Shown here: in pieces, positions 26,748-33,898 of the stretch | Numbering within the stretch: the first letter of the stretch is position 1 | How the letters are laid out: each line of letters opens with the position of its first letter | From: M55B154 sp964345775 | GTDB lineage: Bacteria; Spirochaetota; UBA4802; UB4802 | Assembly: GCA_964345775.1 (NCBI GenBank) | Contig: CAYFSO010000004.1 | Span: 10,055 to 74,054 of the forward strand | DNA: 64,000 nt | Direction of reading: 5' to 3' | Made by a program: the position numbers and the translations under genes | Notes under the pieces: generated by a model | What the model was told of the DNA's origin: nothing | Databases searched by the model: none | What the model saw: only the letters and a program-made list of their open reading frames with translations

Positions 26748-28643
26748 CTAAACAGATCTCCGTTCTTTGAATATGCCCGAAAGCTCTCGTATAAGGACAT
26801 CAAGTTTGAATGGTTTCGGAAGGTACAGGTCAACAACATTCTTATAAGCCTTGAGGTCTGTCAGCATCCATCCCGTCAATAACACGGTTACTGTTTTTTC
26901 GCCCTGTTCTTTTACCCTGGCAAGCAATTCCAGCCCTGTCATTCCCGTCAATCCATAATCAGATATGATCAGGTCAAACTGCTGCCGCTTCATTTCACCC
27001 AGGGCCTCCTCCGCCGTTTTCGCCATAAAGACCCTGTTGCCCATGGAGTCAAACAGCTCGTACAGGATCTCCTGCAGGGCAGATTCATCTTCAACAACCA
27101 GTATATCCAGGTCCCTGATCTTGAACCCGATATCTTCACGCTTACTTGTCTCGTCAGGCACCAGCATATCAGGGGGGAACATTATTTTCATGGAATAGGT
27201 GGAAGAGGATTCTTCTTCCATGATCTTCAGGTGTATTTCCTCGGCAAGTTTTCTTACATCAACTGCGGATATAAAGAGAGTTGAAAGCTTATCCATCGCT
27301 GATCTCTCTACGCCTTCTTCTTTTTCTACCGATACGCTTATAGTGACTCCAGAATTTTTCTTCAATTCCACTTTAACGGTACCGGTCTTGTTAATATACG
27401 ATGACACCCTGAACAACACAGAGAGAAGAACCTCTCGCACGAGGCGGACATCACATTCTACATATACCAGTGAAAAATAAAGACGCTCAATAACTATTTT
27501 TCTTCGTTTTTCTTTTTCTTCCACCTTGAACTGTATTTTCGCAAATTCCAGTGCGTCCTCAACAAGTTCTACGAGATTTATAGTTTCCTTTTCCTCCAGC
27601 CTGTCACCCTCGCCGATGAAGTCTTCTATACGCCTCACCTGCTGCATACCATCCTGGGCGGCATGTTCGATCATGCGCAGCCCATCCAGTACAGACTCTT
27701 TTTCAGTCATTTGCAGAAGCAACTGGGTTCGGTTCATTACAATATTGATCACGTTATTGAAAAAATGGAGGAACCCCCTTGTAAGGTCACCAACGATCTG
27801 TATTCGATTAGAACTGCTCATTGAATTCTCAAGTTGTTTCACCCTGGTCAGGTCCTCCACGATGATCTCAACTGCAAGGACTTCTTTCTGGGAAACTATT
27901 GGATAGCAAATCAGGTTCGCCCATTTCTCGGTCACCTCTTCCTTCCCCCTGGGAAGTATCTTCACCTCCCCTATACGCTTGAACGACGCGGCACCACTGA
28001 AAAGATCGAACATGGTTTTACGCATTCGCTCAAAATCATATCGTGACAGGGTTTTAAAAAGAAGATTGCGGTTTTTCATAAGATCATTTGCGGTATGGCC
28101 AAGAAATCCCTGAAGAGAAGAACTGGCCTTTATGATCTCTCCTTTCTGATTGATCCGGACTAAAGGGAATGGAGAAAACTCAAAAACGCTGGATTCATAG
28201 TCCACCTCTTCATCATTTATCATAACGGTGGTGGACTTATTAAAGGAAAATATTCTGTCCTCAACGATCTTTAACAGTACCAGTATGGCCTGCACCCCAT
28301 CTTCATTTTTCAACGGGAACAGGTACAGCTCAACAGGTATGCGTTCATCCTCAACGGACTTCATAACCGCAAAACACTGGCGGGCCTGCCCTTTAATCGC
28401 CCTGAGATATGCGAGGGCCAGCCTTTTCCTGTATTCCGGGTAAAATGGATGGGTCCAGTCAAGATGGGCTGATTGGCGATCGCTGTTAAATATATTCTCA
28501 AATTCAGTGTTCTGGTTTAGCAGTTCGCCAGATACACTAATAATACACACTGGATAGATAAAGGATTCAAGGAGATCGACTACCTGTTCAAGCTTGAACC
28601 CTTTATCATCCCCTGAAGAGAATTGTTTTTCTATATCCTGCAT
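26748..28643 (-). CDS. Hybrid histidine-kinase-like protein with a degenerate kinase core and an intact receiver
   Basis: The 631-residue protein has two PAS-like domains (about 18-130 and 145-265). A dimerisation helix follows with LTRGFLHFFNNVINIV near 290-305, where the histidine of the H-box is present. The ATP-binding domain is unconvincing: the N-box region reads VREVLLSVLFRVSSYIN without the usual asparagine, and I find no DxGxG or GxGxG motifs. The C-terminal receiver (about 510-628) looks intact, with acidic residues in LVVEDES, the phospho-acceptor Asp in IISDYGLTG, Thr in LLTGW and Lys in LPKPF. It is soluble. It probably receives phosphate or signals through binding rather than autophosphorylating, but that needs testing. 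No clear ribosome-binding site is visible. Confidence 0.82.
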   Translation of the reverse strand: MQDIEKQFSSGDDKGFKLEQVVDLLESFIYPVCIISVSGELLNQNTEFENIFNSDRQSAHLDWTHPFYPEYRKRLALAYLRAIKGQARQCFAVMKSVEDERIPVELYLFPLKNEDGVQAILVLLKIVEDRIFSFNKSTTVMINDEEVDYESSVFEFSPFPLVRINQKGEIIKASSSLQGFLGHTANDLMKNRNLLFKTLSRYDFERMRKTMFDLFSGAASFKRIGEVKILPRGKEEVTEKWANLICYPIVSQKEVLAVEIIVEDLTRVKQLENSMSSSNRIQIVGDLTRGFLHFFNNVINIVMNRTQLLLQMTEKESVLDGLRMIEHAAQDGMQQVRRIEDFIGEGDRLEEKETINLVELVEDALEFAKIQFKVEEKEKRRKIVIERLYFSLVYVECDVRLVREVLLSVLFRVSSYINKTGTVKVELKKNSGVTISVSVEKEEGVERSAMDKLSTLFISAVDVRKLAEEIHLKIMEEESSSTYSMKIMFPPDMLVPDETSKREDIGFKIRDLDILVVEDESALQEILYELFDSMGNRVFMAKTAEEALGEMKRQQFDLIISDYGLTGMTGLELLARVKEQGEKTVTVLLTGWMLTDLKAYKNVVDLYLPKPFKLDVLIRELSGIFKERRSV

Positions 28644-28680
28644 TGGAATATATCATGACCGGGTAAAGTTAATTAAAGAA

Positions 28681-30090
28681 TCAATACAGCGTTCTGTAAT
28701 TCATAAAGGTTTTTTCACCTTTTTTTACTGTAATCTTCTTTTTGACAGTACGATCAACTTTACCATTATAGTCAATAAGTTTTATCGTTATATCATATTC
28801 TCCCTCGGGCAAAAACACCCTTCCCAGCTGCAGGTTGGCAGGCAGGGTGTGCCAGCACCTGAGATCCGGCTTTATCTGCGAGATAAGCCCTGCCCCGGTT
28901 CCAATGCCTACCGCGGTACCTATTAAGCCCGCAAACCCGCCAAGCTGCTTGGACTGCTCAGCAAGTTTTTTTGCCGCGTATCCAGCTGCAATTGCAGTGG
29001 CTGCCTTTACCGCAATACCCGCCGCCACCTTGCCATACATGCGTTTGTAATCATCTTTTAAATTTTGAACCGCGGTACCCGCAATATTTTCCATCATGTA
29101 TGTACGGTCAACATCCCTGCCATTCACATTGACAACCAGGTGTTTGATCTTGTTAGACCTTTTTTTGAATTTTGGGATAGGATTCTCGGCATTTTTGAGC
29201 GCCACCAGCACCCCCGCAACGGTTACCCCCTCTTTTAGCGACATCCCGTTGAGAGTAACCCGGATATTTGCCTTCATTTTTGGATCGGAAAGGAGACTGC
29301 CCCGTGAAACCTTAACAGCACTGCGACCTGCCTGGAAGATAACGATAATTTCACCCGCGTTACCGGGTATCCTGTCACGCCTCCCGAAGCGCGCCACCCA
29401 TTTATAGTAATCCTCACTATCGTCAAGTTTTTTTGCCAGCCGCTGAAGATCCCTGTACACCATGGCAAGCCTTGGCTCAAGCTGGTATATCTGCTTGTAC
29501 TCGATATAGGCAAATTCCCTGTCGTTAAAGTCATCTTCCTTGTCAGCGATAAGTTCGAATGCAATGGCTGTCAGGTACTTTGCCATGACATTCTGCTTGT
29601 AATTCCTTGCCGTACTCACGTTTATATCACGTAAAAGCTCATTTACTTTCTTGAACTCTACCCTTGCTTCCTCGGGTTCATCCAGCATCAGAAAATTGAT
29701 CCCAAGGTACATGTGAATGAGCACCCTCTCGAAATCCTCACCCTTGTAATTGGTAGCACGCTCATTCAAGATAAGGGACGCGGTCTGCTTGCTGATACTT
29801 GTGGTTATTTTGTCAGCCTTATCTGCCGCTTTCAGAAGTACCTTGTTGCTTGTTTTGTAATCCCCTGCCGCGTGCAGCATCAGGCCACATTCCATCATGT
29901 ACAGCAGCTGGTCTTTACTGCTGGAATTTACCGCCGGTAGTAATGTGCGTGCTGCCTCCTTGTACTTGCCATAATAGAACATCTCCTCTGACTTGCGCAT
30001 CTTCTTATTGTAATCAGAACTTGCGCAACCAACAGCAAAGATGATCACCAGGAAGGCAAGGAGAGGGGTAATTGCTTTTCTGGTATGCAT
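28681..30090 (-). CDS. Lipoprotein with helical repeats, COG3014-like
   Basis: The 469-residue product has a lipoprotein signal with lipobox VGC (Cys22). Residues about 28-220 are TPR-like helices (SEEMFYYGKYKEAARTLLPA, then LGINFLMLDEPEEARVEFKK). A proline/charged middle region and a glycine-rich hydrophobic segment (AGLIGTAVGIGTGAGL) follow near 385-405. The C-terminus reads EYDITIKLIDYNGK, a carboxypeptidase-regulatory-like beta domain. This resembles the uncharacterised COG3014 lipoproteins, which from memory are often found beside LpoB-like genes, as here (25 bases apart). The role may be in cell-wall synthesis control, by context only. Confidence 0.8.
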   Translation of the reverse strand: MHTRKAITPLLAFLVIIFAVGCASSDYNKKMRKSEEMFYYGKYKEAARTLLPAVNSSSKDQLLYMMECGLMLHAAGDYKTSNKVLLKAADKADKITTSISKQTASLILNERATNYKGEDFERVLIHMYLGINFLMLDEPEEARVEFKKVNELLRDINVSTARNYKQNVMAKYLTAIAFELIADKEDDFNDREFAYIEYKQIYQLEPRLAMVYRDLQRLAKKLDDSEDYYKWVARFGRRDRIPGNAGEIIVIFQAGRSAVKVSRGSLLSDPKMKANIRVTLNGMSLKEGVTVAGVLVALKNAENPIPKFKKRSNKIKHLVVNVNGRDVDRTYMMENIAGTAVQNLKDDYKRMYGKVAAGIAVKAATAIAAGYAAKKLAEQSKQLGGFAGLIGTAVGIGTGAGLISQIKPDLRCWHTLPANLQLGRVFLPEGEYDITIKLIDYNGKVDRTVKKKITVKKGEKTFMNYRTLY

Positions 30091-30115
30091 ACTAAAGCCC
30101 CCGGTTTCCCTTATA

Positions 30116-30688
30116 TTAGAAAGAAATCTTCGTCTTGCTGGTTGATTTCAGGAACTGCTGCTGTTCCTGCCACTCCGTGATACCGGTTTTAAGGCTTACC
30201 AGTTTCATTGTTACTACAAGGTATTGCACTCTCTTGTTGCCAACAGTTCTCACGTTGTCACGGATATCCCCGGTGAGGTAAAAATTGGGGGATTTCAGCA
30301 TCCCCACGGGGATAGCGCTATCAGGATCAACCAGGCCGGTCATTCCCTTTTCCATTTCTTCTATTGCATCTTTTGTAAGAGTCTGGTCTACGAACCTTAT
30401 CCTTTTCTTGATAAGGTTGGTGGCGATCTCATCGGTGATCATCTTGGTATCAATATGCTCTGATGTCTTGTTCCTGAATTTTTTCACCTGGATAAATGCC
30501 GGCTTGTTCCAGTCATTCTTAAGGAATTTGTACATGGAATCTACCATTCTGCTCACTGTCGTCTTCACTTCTTTTGGGCCCCATTCACGGGAACCTTTTG
30601 CTTCACTGGCATCCTTGTACTGCACTCCCCCGCAACCTAACGCAACACCAAGGAACAAGGTAATTGCCACGGCACTAAGTCTTTTCAT
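30116..30688 (-). CDS. lpoB: Penicillin-binding protein activator, LpoB family
   Basis: LpoB is an outer-membrane lipoprotein that reaches through the peptidoglycan to switch on a class A penicillin-binding protein. The 190-residue length matches. It has a lipoprotein signal with lipobox LGC (Cys19). The LpoB/TolB-like domain includes PAFIQVKKFRNKTSEHIDTK near 64-83, then IRFVDQTLTKDA, NFYLTGDIRDNV and MKLVSLKTGITEWQEQQQF. It is followed by the COG3014-like lipoprotein gene. The likely partner is the PBP1a-type enzyme at 21591-24155, which is an inference. LpoB is best known from gammaproteobacteria, but related sequences occur in other diderms. Confidence 0.88.
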   Translation of the reverse strand: MKRLSAVAITLFLGVALGCGGVQYKDASEAKGSREWGPKEVKTTVSRMVDSMYKFLKNDWNKPAFIQVKKFRNKTSEHIDTKMITDEIATNLIKKRIRFVDQTLTKDAIEEMEKGMTGLVDPDSAIPVGMLKSPNFYLTGDIRDNVRTVGNKRVQYLVVTMKLVSLKTGITEWQEQQQFLKSTSKTKISF

Positions 30689-30751
30689 TGGTCTACCTCC
30701 TGAAAGAGATACATGTAGTATTATGATCCTATGGACGGAACTTCCATCTCG

Positions 30752-30782
30752 ATAATACTAATGTCTTATAGGACAATGTCAA
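30752..30782 (-). promoter_or_regulatory. Weak candidate promoter for lpoB
   Basis: On the minus strand TTGACA (30782-30777) and TATTAT (30757-30752) have a 19-base spacer, longer than ideal. It lies about 65 bases before the lpoB ATG. Confidence 0.3.
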
Positions 30783-30799
30783 TGAAGAAAAAAGGGGGG

Positions 30800-31465
30800 T
30801 CAGAAAAAAACCGTTACATCCTTCCCGGACGCGTATTCATCAATTGCCTTTATAAGTCCATGCATGTATTCCTTCATAATACCAGAGAACAGCAATGGAT
30901 GAAAATCTATTCGTGTGACATTACGACTAATAATGGCAGAACCGTCAAACCCTATTATGTCAAACTCCAGATCACTTTTCATTAGCATTTTCAGCCTGTC
31001 AAGGGGTACCGCGAAAATACCCGTCACCTCTCCGTCATAAAACGTGTATCCATCAAGCGAACGCCTGTCTTCGTACAAAAACACATGCTGAAACTCGCGG
31101 TGGAAAATATCACCGTCTTTTTCCTCATAACGAAAAAAACCAAGATCTACCATGTCCCCATCATCGGGGGATATACCTATCTCTTCGTACGCCTCTTTCT
31201 GAATTTTGTCCTCTTCGATACCAAAGGGGACATGCCCGCCAACGGTTATATCCAGGCAATCCGGGTACATGTCCTTCCACTCTGCCCTTTGCTGAAACAG
31301 CACCAGCGGTATTTCATCTTTGCAGTCGATCACCCAGAGGTGGACACCCTCATGCGCAACACCATTCCTGTGTGCGTATGATCTCTCTACCGGCGTACCA
31401 AGGGGCTTTCCCTCTTCCCAGCTCCATTTTTCAAGTAATTCTTCCATGACCTTTCCATTGTTCAT
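30800..31465 (-). CDS. Nudix hydrolase-like protein
   Basis: The 221-residue protein is of the Nudix fold and resembles the isopentenyl-diphosphate isomerase-like branch (GVAHEGVHLWVID near 35-47, QQRAEWKDMYPDCLDITVGG near 58-77). The Nudix box is GHVPFGIEEDKIQKEAYEEIGI. It keeps the EE pair, but the first conserved glutamate is replaced by glycine and the arginine by lysine. Catalysis is therefore uncertain. The second half (about 120-221) has the YTFYDGEVTGIFAVPLD segment typical of the fold. The substrate is unknown. It lies on the minus strand between lpoB and a divergent sensor gene. Confidence 0.82.
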   Translation of the reverse strand: MNNGKVMEELLEKWSWEEGKPLGTPVERSYAHRNGVAHEGVHLWVIDCKDEIPLVLFQQRAEWKDMYPDCLDITVGGHVPFGIEEDKIQKEAYEEIGISPDDGDMVDLGFFRYEEKDGDIFHREFQHVFLYEDRRSLDGYTFYDGEVTGIFAVPLDRLKMLMKSDLEFDIIGFDGSAIISRNVTRIDFHPLLFSGIMKEYMHGLIKAIDEYASGKDVTVFF

Positions 31466-31593
31466 CTCTTACCTCTAACCGATGGCCCGGTTATGTCAAT
31501 CAATCTATTTAATTCATGCACGACAAGTCACGTATTTCGCTCAAGTTACTTGAAAAATATACAGATATGTATAGTAGAGGGGCGCATGTATGG

Positions 31594-31622
31594 TTGCATG
31601 AATGACGTGTGCATGCGATAAA
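31594..31622 (+). promoter_or_regulatory. Candidate promoter of the sensor-STAS operon
   Basis: TTGCAT (31594-31599) and GATAAA (31617-31622) have a 17-base spacer and lie about 28 bases before the ATG at 31650. An inverted repeat CGCATG...CATGCG (31583-31588 with 31612-31617) encloses the region and could bind a regulator. Confidence 0.35.
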
Positions 31623-31649
31623 ATAGTGTAAATACTCGGTATCCCGTAT

Positions 31650-32573
31650 ATGAAAAAAAATGTTCAGAAAACCGGTTTTCCTTTTGGCATAACCATTTTT
31701 ATTCTCGTAATAAGCCTGCTGGTATCTGCCGGTATATCATCTGCGTATTTCTATTTTACCAGCCGCAAGGGAATTGAAGATATCACCATGGACACTGAAA
31801 AGTACTCAAGAACCCTCGCCGAGGCCTTTGCAGAAGTAGCGGAACTTGCATACAGGTCCCGCCAGTATAAGCGGCTGTACAGCCTTTTCCAGGAAAAGAT
31901 CCAGGCAAATATTATCGATGAAGCTTTTTTCGTAAAGGATGACGGGAATATCATTGTACATTCCAGCAGGGAACGAAGTGAAGAACTGAAGGGTAATATA
32001 CTGACAGAAGAATTCTATTACAATATTGACCTTATACTGTATCCCATCAGGAAAAAATCCAGGGATGTGTTTTTCAGGGATTACCAGTTTGCGGGAAAAC
32101 CTGTGCCATATAAAAGAGATATCAGGAAACTCCTGAAAGAGTATATATATCCCCGAATAGACGTCAGGGGATGGCTTGTTAACAGGGCGGTATATGCCAG
32201 GGGGAAATCGGTTGGCACCGTCAATTTTCTTATCAGCAAGGACGGGATATATTCACTTATTGAGACCACTTACAGGGAAGCTGTTTACATCCTGGTTGGG
32301 ATGTCTGTAGCATCTCTGCTCTTCTCAATAATCACGGGATTATTCATACATGCCCGGTACCGTCAAATTGCACGCCGCTTTATGCGCGCAACACCTGTAC
32401 AGGCAGATGACACCGAACCAGAACTTGACGTCTTCATCATGCCTGAAGATCCAGCCGTTGAAGATATGGCGGAGAGGCCATCAACGGTACCTGTTGTTTA
32501 CGAGGAAAGAACAGAAAAACCAGAATCACATGGCATAAAAGACGCCATCCCGGTTGCAACGGTTAAGAGGTGA
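31650..32573 (+). CDS. Membrane sensor-like protein with an extracytoplasmic domain
   Basis: The 307-residue protein has a membrane helix at about 13-35. An extracytoplasmic domain of about 170 residues follows, with Cache-like features (ANIIDEAFFVKDDGNIIVHSSR, then GTVNFLISKDGIYS). A second membrane helix covers about 212-235. The cytoplasmic part (about 236-307) is acidic and appears disordered, with no kinase, phosphatase or methyl-accepting domain. The STAS gene starts 3 bases after its stop codon and its ribosome-binding site overlaps the last codons. The pair may form a sensor-to-STAS route, but the signal and output are unknown. Confidence 0.75.
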   Translation: MKKNVQKTGFPFGITIFILVISLLVSAGISSAYFYFTSRKGIEDITMDTEKYSRTLAEAFAEVAELAYRSRQYKRLYSLFQEKIQANIIDEAFFVKDDGNIIVHSSRERSEELKGNILTEEFYYNIDLILYPIRKKSRDVFFRDYQFAGKPVPYKRDIRKLLKEYIYPRIDVRGWLVNRAVYARGKSVGTVNFLISKDGIYSLIETTYREAVYILVGMSVASLLFSIITGLFIHARYRQIARRFMRATPVQADDTEPELDVFIMPEDPAVEDMAERPSTVPVVYEERTEKPESHGIKDAIPVATVKR

Positions 32574-32575
32574 TC

Positions 32576-33193
32576 ATGCTGTATATTTCACACACACAGG
32601 CAGATGATAATATCGCTATAGTATTCGCGAAGGGCCCCCTTCACAACGCTACAAGCAATGAATTTGAATCATACATTTCAGATATGGTTGATTCAGGTAC
32701 ACGATCCGTTATATTCGATGCCGCTTCCGTGGACTATATCAGCTCAACCGGGATTGGTGCGCTGCTGTATGTGAACAGGAAACTTATCTCTTCCAACGGT
32801 ACATTCATTCTTTGCAATGTCCCCGAAAACATACACAACGTGTTACGTATTATAAGGCTTGACAACGTATTGCATATAACCGATTCGCAGGAGGATGCCA
32901 TTGAAACTGCGCAGCATGAAGCTCCCGCTGTCGAAATGACACCAGCTTTAGAGGAAGAAGAAATGGTATTCGCGGAAACCCCCGAAAGCGAAGAGGTCAT
33001 AGAAGAACTCCTGGCCGTGGCAGATGAAGACCTTCCGCCAGTACCCGACGAAAATGCACAATTTTCACATCCCATCATTGTAGAATGCGCTGAATGCACA
33101 TCACTGGTGCGCGTAACTTATCCTGGAACCTTTCTGTGCCCCGATTGCAATACACGGTTTGTTGTTGAAGAGGACAGAACCATTATTTTTTAA
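32576..33193 (+). CDS. STAS-domain protein (anti-anti-sigma type) with a C-terminal zinc ribbon
   Basis: STAS proteins of this type bind anti-sigma factors when unphosphorylated. The STAS domain covers about residues 1-105; the expected phosphorylation serine lies in VDYISSTGIGALLYV. An acidic linker (about 110-165, EEEEMVFAETPESEE) leads to a C-terminal zinc-ribbon-like module, CAECTSLVRVTYPGTFLCPDC. The ATG at 32576 is preferred because AAGAGG lies 5 bases upstream; a GTG two codons earlier is possible. An intact SpoIIE-type phosphatase is encoded at 7040-9424 and could act on it. No anti-sigma kinase is in the window. The zinc ribbon is unusual for a stand-alone STAS protein. Confidence 0.85.
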   Translation: MLYISHTQADDNIAIVFAKGPLHNATSNEFESYISDMVDSGTRSVIFDAASVDYISSTGIGALLYVNRKLISSNGTFILCNVPENIHNVLRIIRLDNVLHITDSQEDAIETAQHEAPAVEMTPALEEEEMVFAETPESEEVIEELLAVADEDLPPVPDENAQFSHPIIVECAECTSLVRVTYPGTFLCPDCNTRFVVEEDRTIIF

Positions 33194-33293
33194 AATTCTT
33201 TTTTTCCTGCGCTCGCTGAAAGATAATTGACTAATAACCTCCTGTCTGTAAGACTTAAATAAATATGGATAAATACAACATACGGAGACCCCT

Positions 33294-33896
33294 ATGAAAG
33301 TTGTTCATGTCCTGAAGCGGATCGAAACAATTGACCAGGATATCAAGGAGCTGCGGAAAATTGAAAAATCTCTTCAGAAGAATAAGACATTTACGCAGCC
33401 TATTTACATATCCATCGAGAAACAGATCAATATCCTCCTGGGTGAACGGGTAAAACTTTTTGAACTGAAAATTGCCAACCCACCAGAGAACATGGTGGCC
33501 GAAATCGAGGAGGAAACTTCTCCTGAGACAGAGCAGCTGGTTGCGAAACCCCAGAAGAAAACAAAAAAAACAACCGGTAAATCGACTGTATCAAAAGGAA
33601 AGGCCTCAACCCAGAAGAAAAAAGAAGAGCAGGTTGACATATCTGATGATGAGTTCTCAATGCTGACCCAGGATCAGATCGATAAAAAGATATCATCCCT
33701 GCAAAAAGAGGATACTCACCCAAAATCATCAGCCGGAACAGGGGCCGGGGAAGAAGACGAACAGGACAAGGACAGTGATAACGTAAAACTGCTTGATATT
33801 GCTCTTGAAAAAGGAACATTGAGCAAAGATGAAGTGGATCGGGAGAAAAAGAAAGTTCGCTTCTTTAAGGACAATTTTCCCGGCGGTGAATACTGA
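33294..33896 (+). CDS. Basic/acidic coiled-coil protein of unknown function
   Basis: The 200-residue product begins with a predicted coiled coil (about residues 5-62, VLKRIETIDQDIKELRKIEKS). A lysine-rich stretch follows (about 85-112, KKTKKTTGKSTVSKGKAS) that resembles the tail of the hydrolase at 25419. An acidic, serine-rich section comes next and a short helical C-terminus ends ...FFKDNFPGGEY. I do not recognise a family. There is no signal peptide. CGGAG precedes the ATG. It ends 2 bases before the stop of the convergent adenylate cyclase gene. Confidence 0.65.
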   Translation: MKVVHVLKRIETIDQDIKELRKIEKSLQKNKTFTQPIYISIEKQINILLGERVKLFELKIANPPENMVAEIEEETSPETEQLVAKPQKKTKKTTGKSTVSKGKASTQKKKEEQVDISDDEFSMLTQDQIDKKISSLQKEDTHPKSSAGTGAGEEDEQDKDSDNVKLLDIALEKGTLSKDEVDREKKKVRFFKDNFPGGEY

Positions 33897-33898
33897 AA

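Noticed and set aside
30800..31465. Isopentenyl-diphosphate isomerase
   Set aside because: Similarity is only in the general Nudix style; the Nudix box has two altered residues, so a specific name is not supported.
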